A stretch of DNA of 64,000 nt from Streptomyces naganishii JCM 4654 (GCF_014650575.1 NZ_BMVF01000014.1:124001-188000); one strand, 5' to 3'; numbered from the stretch's first letter, positions 8,470 to 17,048 are shown. Notes: generated by a model from the letters alone, not told the origin. Numbers and translations: made by a program.

Positions 8470-9993
8470 ATGCGTGTACTGCTCGTCCATCCCAGCCCGC
8501 TGATGTATTCGGAGATCTTCCTCAGGCTGGAGCCGCTCGGTCTGGAGCGGGTGGCCGCCGCGACCCGCGAGGCGGGGCACGAGGTCCGGGTCGTCGACCT
8601 CCAGGTGCTCCGGCGCAAGGACCTGCGCGCGGCCGTCCACTCCTTCCGCCCCGAGGTCGTCGGCTTCTCGCTGAACTACCTGGCCAACATCCCCGAGGCG
8701 ATCGACCTCTCGCGCGCGATCAAGCGGGCCCTGCCGGACTGCTTCGTCTTCTTCGGCGGGCACAGCGTCTCCTTCGTCGCCGGTGACGTGCTGCGCCAGG
8801 CCGAGGGCTGCGTCGACGCGGTCGTACGGGGCGAGGGCGAGCCGGCCATGGCCCCGCTGCTCGAGGCGGTGCGCGACGGCGGCCTGAAGGAGGTGCCGGG
8901 GATCGTCACCACCGACGGGTGGGGTCCCGCGCCGAAGATGCTGCACAGCATCGACAGCCCGATGCCCGCGCGGGACCTCATGCGCCATCGCCGCCGCTAC
9001 TTCATCGGCGAGCTCGACCCGTGCGCCTCCATCGAGTTCACCCGCGGCTGCCCCTGGGACTGCTCCTTCTGCTCCGCGTGGACCTTCTACGGCCGCAGCT
9101 ACCGCAAGGCGAGCCCGCGGGCCGCCGCCGAGGAGCTCGCCTCCATCCGGGAGCCCAACGTCTTCATCGTCGACGACGTGGCCTTCATCCGACCCGAGCA
9201 CGGCGACGCCATCGCCGCCGAACTGGAGCAGCGGCGCATCCGCAAGCAGTACTACCTGGAGACCCGCGCGGACGTGCTGCTGCGCAACACCGAGGTGTTC
9301 GAGCGCTGGACGCGGCTGGGCCTGCGGTACATGTTCCTGGGCATGGAGGCCCTCGACGCCGAGGGCCTGGACCTGTTCCGCAAGCGGGTCAACCCCGACG
9401 ACAACTTCCGCGCGCTGGAGACCGCGCGGCGCCTCGGCATCAACGTGGCCATCAACCTGATCGTGGACCCGGCCTGGGACGAGGAACGCTTCCGCCTGGT
9501 GCGGGAGTTCGCGCTGTCCGTGCCGGAGATCGTCCACCTGACCGTGATGACGCCGTACCCCGGCACCGAGATCTGGCACACCGAGTCCCGGCGGCTGACC
9601 ACGCGCGACTACCGGCTGTTCGACATCCAGCACGCCGTCGTGCCCACCACCCTGCCGCTCGACCGCTTCTACGCCGAGCTGGTGCGCACCCAGTCCGTCA
9701 TCAACCGCAAGCACCTGGGACTGCGCACCGCGTTCGGCGCCGCCCGCATCCTCGGCGACCGGCTCGCCCACGGCCAGACCAACTTCGCCCGCATGCTCTG
9801 GAAGTTCAACCGCGTCTACAACCCGAACCGCCAGCTGGCCGACCACCGCAGGCCCGTGCGCTACGAACTCCCGCTGCCCCCGGGCGCCCCCGTCGGCAAC
9901 CGCCGGGAGCTCTACATCCACACCAAGCAGTCCCCCCGTACCGGTCCGTCCCCGCGCCCGCTCGGCGGCCCCGCCGCGGACCAGGCGCAGTGA
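8470..9993 (+). CDS. hpnR: B12-binding radical SAM hopanoid C-3 methylase, HpnR-like
   Basis: A 507-residue cobalamin-binding radical SAM protein. Residues 1-140 form a B12-binding-like Rossmann domain (V-L-L-V-H-P-S-P-L at the N terminus, V-V-G-F-S-L-N-Y, F-F-G-G-H-S). The radical SAM motif is E-F-T-R-G-C-P-W-D-C-S-F-C (CxxxCxxC, about residue 195), followed by W-T-F-Y-G-R-S-Y-R. The C-terminal half keeps R-D-Y-R-L-F-D-I-Q-H-A-V and M-L-W-K-F-N-R-V-Y-N-P, which I recognise from HpnR, the enzyme that methylates hopanoids at C-3. The ATG has GAGGTG a few bases upstream. The stop is only 16 bases from the cytochrome oxidase subunit I start, so both probably sit on one transcript. A different lipid or terpenoid substrate remains possible. 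Confidence 0.8.
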   Translation: MRVLLVHPSPLMYSEIFLRLEPLGLERVAAATREAGHEVRVVDLQVLRRKDLRAAVHSFRPEVVGFSLNYLANIPEAIDLSRAIKRALPDCFVFFGGHSVSFVAGDVLRQAEGCVDAVVRGEGEPAMAPLLEAVRDGGLKEVPGIVTTDGWGPAPKMLHSIDSPMPARDLMRHRRRYFIGELDPCASIEFTRGCPWDCSFCSAWTFYGRSYRKASPRAAAEELASIREPNVFIVDDVAFIRPEHGDAIAAELEQRRIRKQYYLETRADVLLRNTEVFERWTRLGLRYMFLGMEALDAEGLDLFRKRVNPDDNFRALETARRLGINVAINLIVDPAWDEERFRLVREFALSVPEIVHLTVMTPYPGTEIWHTESRRLTTRDYRLFDIQHAVVPTTLPLDRFYAELVRTQSVINRKHLGLRTAFGAARILGDRLAHGQTNFARMLWKFNRVYNPNRQLADHRRPVRYELPLPPGAPVGNRRELYIHTKQSPRTGPSPRPLGGPAADQAQ

Positions 9994-10009
9994 ACTCCCG
10001 AGGGCGCTC

Positions 10010-11728
10010 ATGTCACAGACACATCCCCGGCTCGACCAGCCGCGGGCGACCACGCATCCGCCGCGCGGCCGCACCGGGGAGCGGATCCGGGACTACCTGA
10101 CCACCACCGACCACAAGAAGATCGGCCACCTCTACCTGGCCACCGCGTTCGGCTTCTTCCTGGTGGCCGGGCTGATGGCGATGACGATGCGGGCCGAACT
10201 GGCCCGCCCGGGGCTCCAGATCGTCACCAAGGACGCCTACAACCAGCTGTTCACCATCCACGGCACGATCATGATGCTGCTGTTCGCCACGCCGACCTTC
10301 GCCGGGTTCGCGAACGCCGTCATGCCGCTGCAGATCGGCGCGCCCGACGTCGCCTTCCCCCGCCTGAACGCCCTCACCTACTGGCTGTTCCTGTTCGGCG
10401 GGCTGACCGTGCTGTCCGGCTTCGCGACCCAGTCGGGGGCGGCGCCGTTCGGCTGGTTCGCCTACGCGCCGCTCAACGACCAGGTGCACACGCCCGGCCA
10501 CGGGGGCGACCTGTGGACCATGGGGCTGGTGGTGGCGGGCCTGAGCACGACGCTGGGCTCGGTCAACTTCATCGCGACCATCATCAGTCTGCGCGCACCG
10601 GGCATGACCATGTTCCGGATGCCGATCTTCACCTGGAACATCCTGTTCACCTCGATCCTGGCACTGCTGGCCTTCCCGGTGCTGACCGCGGCGCTGCTGG
10701 CGCTGGAGGCGGACCGGAAGTTCGGCGCGCACGTCTACGACTCCGCCAACGGCGGCGCCCTGCTGTGGCAGCACCTGTTCTGGTTCTTCGGCCATCCGGA
10801 GGTCTACATCGTGGCGCTGCCGTTCTTCGGCGTGGTCACGGAGATCATCCCGGTCTTCAGCCGCAAGCCGGTCTTCGGCTACGCCGGCATGGTGGGCGCG
10901 ACGATCGCCATCACCATGCTGTCGGCCACCGTGTGGGCCCACCACATGTTCGCCACCGGCGGGGTGCTGCTGCCGTTCTTCTCGCTGATGTCCTTCCTGA
11001 TCGCGGTGCCGACCGGGGTGAAGTTCTTCAACTGGATCGGCACGATGTGGCGGGGCAGCCTGTCCTTCGAGACGCCGATGCTGTGGTCGGCCGGATTCCT
11101 GGTGACGTTCCTGCTGGGCGGGCTCAGCGGTGTCCTGGTCGCCTCCCCGGCGCTGGACTTCCACCTGACGGACAGCTACTTCGTCGTCGCGCACCTGCAC
11201 TACGTGCTGTTCGGCACGATCGTGTTCGCCATGTTCGGCGGGTTCTACTTCTGGTGGCCGAAGATGACGGGCAAGCTGCTCGACGAACGGCTGGGCAAGA
11301 TCCACTTCTGGACGCTGTTCGTGGGCTTCCAGACCACCTTCCTCGTCCAGCACTGGCTCGGCGAGCAGGGGATGCCCCGCCGCTACGCCGACTACCTGGC
11401 GGCCGACGGCTTCACCGCGCTCAACACGGTCTCCTCCATCGGCGCCTTCCTGCTCGGCCTGTCCACGCTGCCCTTCCTCTACAACGTGTGGAGGACCGGC
11501 CGCCACGGGCCGAAGGTGGAGGTGGACGACCCCTGGGGCTTCGGCAGGTCCCTGGAGTGGGCGACCTCCTGTCCCCCGCCCCGGCACAACTTCACCGAAC
11601 TGCCGCGCGTGCGGTCCGACTCCCCCGCCTTCGACCTGCACCATCCCCAGGTGATGCAGGAGGAGCCGCCGGGCGCCCACGGAACCGTGGAGCCGACCCC
11701 CGACACCCTAGGGACGCAGAGCGAATGA
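10010..11728 (+). CDS. ctaD: Cytochrome c oxidase subunit I (second-copy CtaD type)
   Basis: A 572-residue haem-copper oxidase subunit I with about 12 membrane segments. The low-spin haem ligand is in F-T-I-H-G-T (about residue 84). The CuB/crosslink motif is G-H-P-E-V-Y (His about 262, Tyr 266). The CuB histidine pair is in W-A-H-H-M-F (about 310), and the haem ligands are in H-L-H-Y-V (about 394). The K-channel region P-T-G-V-K-F-F-N-W is present, so the proton-pumping core looks intact. It begins 16 bases after hpnR and overlaps the subunit IV gene by ATGA. Subunits II and III are not in this window. This suggests an accessory oxidase module rather than the main cta-qcr cluster. Confidence 0.93.
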   Translation: MSQTHPRLDQPRATTHPPRGRTGERIRDYLTTTDHKKIGHLYLATAFGFFLVAGLMAMTMRAELARPGLQIVTKDAYNQLFTIHGTIMMLLFATPTFAGFANAVMPLQIGAPDVAFPRLNALTYWLFLFGGLTVLSGFATQSGAAPFGWFAYAPLNDQVHTPGHGGDLWTMGLVVAGLSTTLGSVNFIATIISLRAPGMTMFRMPIFTWNILFTSILALLAFPVLTAALLALEADRKFGAHVYDSANGGALLWQHLFWFFGHPEVYIVALPFFGVVTEIIPVFSRKPVFGYAGMVGATIAITMLSATVWAHHMFATGGVLLPFFSLMSFLIAVPTGVKFFNWIGTMWRGSLSFETPMLWSAGFLVTFLLGGLSGVLVASPALDFHLTDSYFVVAHLHYVLFGTIVFAMFGGFYFWWPKMTGKLLDERLGKIHFWTLFVGFQTTFLVQHWLGEQGMPRRYADYLAADGFTALNTVSSIGAFLLGLSTLPFLYNVWRTGRHGPKVEVDDPWGFGRSLEWATSCPPPRHNFTELPRVRSDSPAFDLHHPQVMQEEPPGAHGTVEPTPDTLGTQSE

Positions 11729-12117
11729 AGTCCGAGGCGTATCTCTTCGGCGGAGTGGCCGTCTTCTTCCTCCTCACGGACGCGGCCTACATCTACTACG
11801 CCCGCGAGCCCGCGGGCATCGCCGCGCTGACCGTCTCCTGCTTCATGGCGTCGGTGATCTCCTTCTTCTGCACGATCAACTACCGCCGCAAGGGGCTGCG
11901 CCCCGAGGACCGCCCCACCGCGGAGATCCACGAGCGGGCCGGCCGGATCGACTTCTTCCCTCCCGAGAGCGGCTACCCGGCCGTCACCGCGGGCGGTGTC
12001 ACCGTCATCGCCGTCGGCCTCGTCTACGGCGCCTGGCTGTTCGCGATCGGCTTCGGGATCTTCGCGATCGGGCTGGTGGGCATGGTGTTCGAGTTCGCGG
12101 GACGCGACAGCGACTGA
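11725..12117 (+). CDS. ctaF: Actinobacterial cytochrome c oxidase subunit IV (CtaF-like)
   Basis: A 130-residue membrane protein of the actinobacterial cytochrome oxidase subunit IV family. It has two N-terminal hydrophobic segments (about 5-25 and 30-50), a soluble P-E-D-R-P-T-A-E-I linker, the F-F-P-P-E-S motif, and a C-terminal hydrophobic pair. Its ATG overlaps the stop of the subunit I gene (ATGA at 11725-11728), so translation is coupled. The family is an accessory subunit that packs on the subunit I/III core. Confidence 0.85.
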   Translation: MKSEAYLFGGVAVFFLLTDAAYIYYAREPAGIAALTVSCFMASVISFFCTINYRRKGLRPEDRPTAEIHERAGRIDFFPPESGYPAVTAGGVTVIAVGLVYGAWLFAIGFGIFAIGLVGMVFEFAGRDSD

Positions 12118-12235
12118 CGCCGCCACCCGGTCTCGAAAATGCCGGAACAAATCCGAATAAAAAGTGCATAAGTCACCCGCATGGGGGAACCTTGCACAAG
12201 GCAAAGGAAACCTCTGTGGAGAGGAGACGACAGCA

Positions 12236-12703
12236 ATGTCGTATCCACATCGCTCCAGTGACGTGGGGACCCATCCGGAGATGATGGGCACGCATCCGGA
12301 AATGGCCGAGATGCGTGAGCGGCTCGAACGCACCGCGTCGACCGGACCGGCGATGGCGATCGAAGGGCTGATCGTCCTGGCCGGCCTCTACACCGCCATC
12401 TCGCCCTGGGTCGTGCACTTCGCGATCCTGCCCGCGATCACGGTCAACAACCTGCTCGTCGGCATCACCATCGGCCTGATCGGACTCGGTCTGGCACTGG
12501 CCCCGGAACGCATGTTCCGCCTGTCCTGGACCCTGGTGCCGCTCGGTATCTGGCTGTTCATCTCGCCGTGGGTGGTCACGCTCACGCACAGCGCGCGAGC
12601 GGGCATCATCTGGAACAACTGCTGGACAGGCGCGCTGGTCACCGTCCTCGGACTGGCCGCGATGGGCCTGACCATCGGCCGCGCACACCGGGGCCGCCGG
12701 TGA
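12236..12703 (+). CDS. SPW-repeat membrane protein
   Basis: A 155-residue protein with two copies of the SPW repeat (I-S-P-W-V-V-H and I-S-P-W-V-V-T), each next to paired hydrophobic helices, giving about four membrane segments. The N-terminal 45 residues are soluble and include a short internal repeat, T-H-P-E-M-M-G/T-H-P-E-M-A-E. I chose ATG 12236, which has GAGGAG upstream; the frame extends further but without a ribosome binding site. SPW proteins are common in actinomycetes and some other bacteria, but their role is unknown. It follows the oxidase genes by 118 bases and may have its own promoter in the relatively A/T-rich stretch at 12135-12180. Confidence 0.85.
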   Translation: MSYPHRSSDVGTHPEMMGTHPEMAEMRERLERTASTGPAMAIEGLIVLAGLYTAISPWVVHFAILPAITVNNLLVGITIGLIGLGLALAPERMFRLSWTLVPLGIWLFISPWVVTLTHSARAGIIWNNCWTGALVTVLGLAAMGLTIGRAHRGRR

Positions 12704-12788
12704 CGCACAGGAGCGTGCCGCGCCCGTGGGGGCGGGCACGACACGCTTGCCGGATCCCAGCGGGCCCGGCTCCGGCCGGGCCCCCGCC

Positions 12789-12857
12789 CTGCCCGCTCAA
12801 GACCTGCCCGTTCAGGACGTGCCCGCTCAAGACGTGCCCGCTCAGGACGTGCCCGCC
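12789..12857. repeat. Tandem 15-bp repeat, about 4.6 copies
   Basis: Four successive 15-base units of the form STGCCCGYTCARGAC begin at 12789, 12804, 12819 and 12834, followed by a partial unit to 12857. The array lies in the convergent spacer between the SPW gene and the cytochrome b gene. Just beyond it, TGTGAGCCCGAAC occurs twice (about 12898 and 12940), the second copy inside the end of the cytochrome b gene. This may be a slippage product; it has no evident coding role. Confidence 0.75.
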
Positions 12858-12932
12858 CGGGCCGCGCTCCCGGCGGGTTCCGGACGGCGGTCACGACTGT
12901 GAGCCCGAACGGCACTCACTCCTGAAGGACAT

Positions 12933-14573
12933 TCACTCCTGTGAGCCCGAACCGACTCCGCCCGCCACCGGGTCGGCCGTGCGGCCGGTGATCTGGAGCT
13001 GCTCCTCCGTGGTCGCGGGAGCGTCGACGCGCTCGCCGTAGTACCACCTGCTCAGCGAGGCCCGCAGACGGGCGCGCGCGGGCGCGCCGGGCCCCGGCCG
13101 CTCCAGCGGCCGCGGCAGGTCGCGGACCAGCAGCTTGTAGCGGCGCTCGCGGTCCAGGGGCTCGTGGCTCTCCGACATGCCGCCGGGCAGGTCCTGGTAC
13201 ACCTCGCCCGTCTCCTCGCCCTCCTCCATCATCTGCCGCTCGTGCATCTGCAGCGCCAGGCACACCCTCCTGGTGACCAGGAACGCCAGCACCGGCCCCA
13301 CGAAGAACAGCACCCGGAAGGTCCAGGTCAGGCCGTTGACGGAGGTGTGGAACGTGGCGGCGATGACGTCGTTCCCGCCGGCCAGGAGCAGGACGGCGTA
13401 CCAGACGACGGCGCCGACGCCGAGCCCTGTGCGCACCGGGCGGTCGCGCGGCCGGTCGCACAGATGGTGCTCGACCAGGTCCCCGGTCACCCACCGCTCG
13501 AAGAACGGGTAGGCGTACAGCACGAGGAACAGCAGCGCCGGCAGCACCACCGCGGGAAGCAGCACGTTCCACATGAAGGTGTGCCCGGCGACGTTCCACT
13601 CCACCCCGGGCATCAGCCGCAGGGCGCCCTCCAGGAAACCGACGTACCAGTCCGGCTGTGCGTCGGTGGAGACCTGGTCGGGGACGTAGGGGCCGAAGTC
13701 CCAGATGGGGTTGATCTGGGCGACGGCCCCCATCGCGGCGAGGACGCCGAACACCGTGAGCGACAGACCGGTCGACTTGCCGACGAACGAGGGGAACATC
13801 GGCTGGCCCACCACGTTGCGATTGGTCTTGCCCGGCTCGGACCACTGCGTGTGCTTCAGGTACACCACCATGAACAGGTGCACCGCGATCAGCGCGATCA
13901 GCAGGCCGGGCACGAACAGCACGTGCACGATGTAGAGCCGCCGGATGATCGCCGTGCCCGGGAACGGGCCGTCCCACACGAAGAAGGCCAGGTACGTCCC
14001 GACCACGGGGATCGACTGAAGGATGGTGTTGGCGGTGCGCAGCCCGGTGCCGGACAGCAGGTCGTCGGGCAGGGAGTAGCCGCAGAAGCCCTCCAGCAGC
14101 GACAGCAGGAACAGCGTCACCCCGATGAGCCAGTTCACCTCCCGCGGCCTGCGAAACGCGCCCGTGAAGAAGATCCTGAGCATGTGCACACCGATCGCGG
14201 CCACGAAGACCAGCGCCGCCCAGTGGTGCATCTGGCGCATCAGCAGACCGCCGCGCACGTCGAAGCTGAGGTGGAGCGCCGTCTCGTAGGCCTTGGAGAC
14301 CAGCAGGCCGCGCAGCGGGGCGTAGGAGCCGGTGTACGGCGCCTCGGCCAGGCTCGGGTCGAAGAACAGCGTGAGGAAGGTGCCCGTGAGCACCAGCACG
14401 GCGAAGCTGTAGAGGGCGATCTCGCCGAGCAGGAAGGACCAGTGGTCCGGGAACGCCTTGCGCAGCAGCTGGCCTGCGAGCTCGGACAGGGGTGCGCGCC
14501 GGTCCGCGCCGACGTACGCCTGGAACGCCGCCTGCCGGACCCTCGCCTCGGCTCTCGCCTTGCGCCGCCGCAT
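12933..14573 (-). CDS. qcrB: Cytochrome bc1-type cytochrome b subunit (orphan QcrB)
   Basis: A 546-residue actinobacterial cytochrome b of the quinol:cytochrome c reductase. Its eight or so membrane helices carry the haem ligands (H-H-W-A-A-L-V-F and G-V-H-M-L-R-I in one helix, Y-I-V-H-V and I-A-V-H-L-F in another). It also has the G-Y-S-L-P-D-D-L-L-S-G-T-G-L-R quinone-site loop and the C-terminal soluble extension usual in actinobacteria. The start is ATG 14573. A GTG two codons upstream (14579) lies 12 bases from AAGGAG and is also possible. It faces the oxidase genes convergently. Neither QcrA (Rieske) nor QcrC (dihaem cytochrome c) is here, so it is probably a second copy beside a complete set elsewhere. 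Confidence 0.9.
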   Translation of the reverse strand: MRRRKARAEARVRQAAFQAYVGADRRAPLSELAGQLLRKAFPDHWSFLLGEIALYSFAVLVLTGTFLTLFFDPSLAEAPYTGSYAPLRGLLVSKAYETALHLSFDVRGGLLMRQMHHWAALVFVAAIGVHMLRIFFTGAFRRPREVNWLIGVTLFLLSLLEGFCGYSLPDDLLSGTGLRTANTILQSIPVVGTYLAFFVWDGPFPGTAIIRRLYIVHVLFVPGLLIALIAVHLFMVVYLKHTQWSEPGKTNRNVVGQPMFPSFVGKSTGLSLTVFGVLAAMGAVAQINPIWDFGPYVPDQVSTDAQPDWYVGFLEGALRLMPGVEWNVAGHTFMWNVLLPAVVLPALLFLVLYAYPFFERWVTGDLVEHHLCDRPRDRPVRTGLGVGAVVWYAVLLLAGGNDVIAATFHTSVNGLTWTFRVLFFVGPVLAFLVTRRVCLALQMHERQMMEEGEETGEVYQDLPGGMSESHEPLDRERRYKLLVRDLPRPLERPGPGAPARARLRASLSRWYYGERVDAPATTEEQLQITGRTADPVAGGVGSGSQE

Positions 14574-14825
14574 CAGCACGCCCGCACCACGCTCCTTCGT
14601 GTCGTCTCCGGCGTACGTCCCGCCCCGACGGCGCGGCGGGGCCGGGGTTGCCCGCCTGCCGGGTGTTTCAATCTTGGGTGGGAGGGCCTCACGCGTGGCG
14701 CAGGCGTGCCCGAGGGCACCCCCATTGCCGCAGTGACGGCCCCACGGTCCGCACGGCTCGCCGACGTCCCGGGCGGCCGCATGATCCGTCCGCCCGTCCG
14801 GGCGGCGCCTCACCAGGGAGCACGA

Positions 14826-15386
14826 GTGGACAGTCAGAGCGGCATCGTCCAGGAGCTGACGGCGGACCACGCCCGGGTGCGGGGGCTCTTCGACCGCATC
14901 CGGTCCTCGGCGCCGGGCAGCACCCAGCGCGCGGACCTCGTGGAGCAGGCCGGCATCGAGCTGGTGCGGCACTCGGTGGCGGAGAAGGAGTACCTGTATC
15001 CGGCCGTGCGCCGGCATCTGCCGGACGGCGACGGCTGGGCCGACCGGGAGCTGGCGCAGCACCAGGAGGTCGAGGAGCTGATCGCCGCGCTGGAGGACGC
15101 CGAGCCGCACGGCGAGGAGTACGGGCGGCTGCTGCTGGCGCTGGTCACCCGGGTGACCGAACACCTCGTCGAGGAGGAGCAGTTGCTGTTCCCCCGGCTC
15201 CAGGCGCTGTGCCCGGCGGACGAGCTGCGCGAACTCGGCGGGAAGGTGCGGGCCGCCGAGGTGTCCGCGCCCACCCGGCCACGCCCGCTCGCCCCGGACT
15301 CGGCCGCGCTGGTCAAGGTCGGCGCCCAGGTGTGGGGGCCGCTGGACCGGCTCCGGGACTTCGCGGGGCGGCGCGGGCGGCGGTGA
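14826..15386 (+). CDS. Hemerythrin-like HHE domain protein
   Basis: A 186-residue protein whose first 150 residues form a hemerythrin HHE four-helix bundle. Candidate di-iron ligands are the histidines in T-A-D-H-A-R-V, V-R-H-S-V-A-E-K-E-Y, L-A-Q-H-Q-E-V-E-E and V-T-E-H-L-V-E-E-E. Such proteins bind oxygen or NO or act in iron and redox stress. The GTG start at 14826 has GGAG six bases upstream. The C-terminal 40 residues are Pro/Arg-rich and not conserved-looking. Confidence 0.85.
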   Translation: MDSQSGIVQELTADHARVRGLFDRIRSSAPGSTQRADLVEQAGIELVRHSVAEKEYLYPAVRRHLPDGDGWADRELAQHQEVEELIAALEDAEPHGEEYGRLLLALVTRVTEHLVEEEQLLFPRLQALCPADELRELGGKVRAAEVSAPTRPRPLAPDSAALVKVGAQVWGPLDRLRDFAGRRGRR

Positions 15387-15553
15387 GGGCGCCGTCGCCG
15401 GGGGCCTCTTCCCGGGCAGCGTCCGCCAGGTGCGTTCCGGGCCAGGGCGGGAACCCGGTGCCCGTGGCCGCGGCGGGAGCCGCGCGGCGCGTCCCCCGTG
15501 CCCCGGCCGCGCGGAGGCCGGGCCCCGTCCGCGTCCCCTCAGGAGGCAGAACC

Positions 15554-15926
15554 GTGGAACACATCGGTCAGCGTGTGTGGGCGATCCCCGAGGGATGCAT
15601 CCCCGGGGCCGGCACCGGCCCGGAGTCGATGGCGAGCCACGAGACGGCGTGCCTGCTGAACACCGGTGACCAGGACGCCCACGTGGAGATCCCGCTCTTC
15701 TTCCCGGACCGGGAACCGGCCGGCCCCTACCGGGTCACCGTCCCCGCGCGCCGCACCCTGCACCAGCGGTTCAACGAGCTGGAGGGGGACGGCTCCGTGC
15801 CGGTCGGTTCCGACTACGCCTCGGTGCTGGTCAGCCACGTGGCGATCGTCGTGCAGCACACCCGTCTGGACAGCCGGCAGCCGGCGAAACGCGCTGCTGT
15901 CGACCGTCGCCTACGCCGCCCGCTGA
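15554..15926 (+). pseudogene. Sensory rhodopsin transducer-family protein, frameshifted near its end
   Basis: The start GTG at 15554 has a perfect AGGAGG seven bases upstream. The protein (E-H-I-G-Q-R-V-W-A-I-P-E-G, L-N-T-G-D-Q-D-A, F-F-P-D-R-E-P-A-G-P-Y, V-V-Q-H-T-R-L-D-S-R-Q) matches the small soluble family named after the Anabaena sensory rhodopsin transducer, usually about 120-130 residues. After S-R-Q-P-A the frame is broken: dropping one A from the AAA run at 15887-15889 restores the expected ending N-A-L-L-S-T-V-A-Y-A and a TGA at 15924-15926. As written, the frame would run on for hundreds of residues. Either a real one-base insertion or a sequence error. No rhodopsin gene is visible here; many family members occur without one. 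Confidence 0.75.
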
Positions 15927-15951
15927 CACCGGCGGCACCGGGGAGGCCAGG

Positions 15952-16125
15952 GTGCTGGACCGCGCAGAGCCCCCGGCGTTCGGCCACCCGGGTCCCACCG
16001 TGGGGCCCGAGTCCGTGTCCCTGGTGTGTCAGGTGTCCCCGGAAGCCGCCCGAGCACGGACCCTGGTGGCCGTGCGCACCTACCCACCGACCACCCGCCC
16101 ACGGACCCGGGACGCGGCGGGATGA
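15952..16125 (+). CDS. Possible 57-residue small protein coupled to the BrkB-like gene
   Basis: A short frame starting with GTG 15952, with GGGAGG five bases upstream. It ends in TGA that overlaps the ATG of the next gene (ATGA at 16122-16125). About 84 percent of its third codon positions are G or C, somewhat below the neighbouring genes. I recognise no family. The sequence contains L-V-C-Q-V-S-P-E-A-A and R-T-L-V-A-V-R-T-Y-P. It could be a real small gene that couples translation to the downstream gene, or chance. Confidence 0.4.
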   Translation: MLDRAEPPAFGHPGPTVGPESVSLVCQVSPEAARARTLVAVRTYPPTTRPRTRDAAG

Positions 16126-16958
16126 GCGGCACCGGCCCGCAGTGGAGGTCCCGCCTGGCGCACGCCGTACGGCCGGTGCGGGAGCCGCTGCTGCGCACCT
16201 GGCACTGGCTGGGCGCGTACGCGCTGATCCGGCGCGGCCGCGACCTGGAGCTGATGCACAGGTCGATGGGGTTCGCCACGCTGTCCCTGGTCACCCTGGC
16301 TCCCCTGCTGATCGTGGTGGCCGCGGCCGACCCGCTGGGCAGGGGCGGCTTCGCGGCGTGGCTGGTGGACGGCATGGGTCTGTCCGGGCGGTCCGCGCGG
16401 GTCCTCACGGACATCATCACCCCGCCAGTGAAGGTCATCGGCACCACCAGCGTCTGGGGCGGGATCCTGCTGGCCGTGTTCGGCGTGTCCTTCGCGGGCA
16501 GCGTCCAGAACGGCTACGAGCGGATCTGGGGCCTGCCGCCCGGCCCCTGGCACCGGGTGTGGCGGCAGGCCACCTGGCTGGCCGTGATGACCGCGTACCT
16601 CTACCAGGAGGTGCAGAACCGGTACCAGTTCCAGGGCATCGAGCGCATCGTGGTGTCCGCGGCCAGCGGGGCGCTGTTCTTCTGGTGGGGGCAGCACTTC
16701 CTGCTGGGCGGCCAGATCCACTGGCGCAGCCTGCTGCCGGGCGCGCTCGCCACCATGGTGGGCCTGGGGGGCCTGCGGGTCTTCTCGTACCTGGCCTTCA
16801 CCCCGCTCATCGTCGACAACGCGGTCAGTTACGGCACGGTCGGCATCGTGCTCGTCGTGGAGTCGTGGCTCACCGGGGTGGGCTTCGTCGTCTACGGCGG
16901 CGCCATGTTCGGCCGCTGGTTCTGCGAGCACCACTGGTGGCCCCGTGCGCGGTCGTAA
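16122..16958 (+). CDS. YihY/BrkB-family membrane protein
   Basis: A 278-residue polytopic membrane protein of the YihY/virulence factor BrkB family, with about six hydrophobic segments after a 45-residue cytoplasmic lead. The family is widespread in bacteria and is often called ribonuclease BN by mistake; its transport or structural role is not settled. Start ATG 16122 is supported by its ATGA overlap with the preceding small frame. Upstream GTG 16026 would add 32 residues of Pro-rich sequence. Confidence 0.8.
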   Translation: MSGTGPQWRSRLAHAVRPVREPLLRTWHWLGAYALIRRGRDLELMHRSMGFATLSLVTLAPLLIVVAAADPLGRGGFAAWLVDGMGLSGRSARVLTDIITPPVKVIGTTSVWGGILLAVFGVSFAGSVQNGYERIWGLPPGPWHRVWRQATWLAVMTAYLYQEVQNRYQFQGIERIVVSAASGALFFWWGQHFLLGGQIHWRSLLPGALATMVGLGGLRVFSYLAFTPLIVDNAVSYGTVGIVLVVESWLTGVGFVVYGGAMFGRWFCEHHWWPRARS

Positions 16959-17048
16959 GGCCCCGGTTTCGGACACTGCGCGCCGGCGCACTGGAAGGCG
17001 TGGAGTACGTGGCGGAGCCGCACGGCTCCGGGAAGGCGAGGCAGGTCC

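Noticed and set aside
8470..9993. Radical SAM gene as part of a peptide or natural-product cluster
   Set aside because: No precursor peptide, carrier protein or tailoring genes surround it, and its motifs fit hopanoid methylase better.
12789..12857. Repeat array as a CRISPR
   Set aside because: Units are contiguous 15-mers with no spacers and no cas genes nearby.
15887..15889. Programmed frameshifting in the transducer-like gene
   Set aside because: Restoring the frame needs skipping one A, there is no slippery heptamer or stimulatory structure I can point to, and an indel in a homopolymer is simpler.
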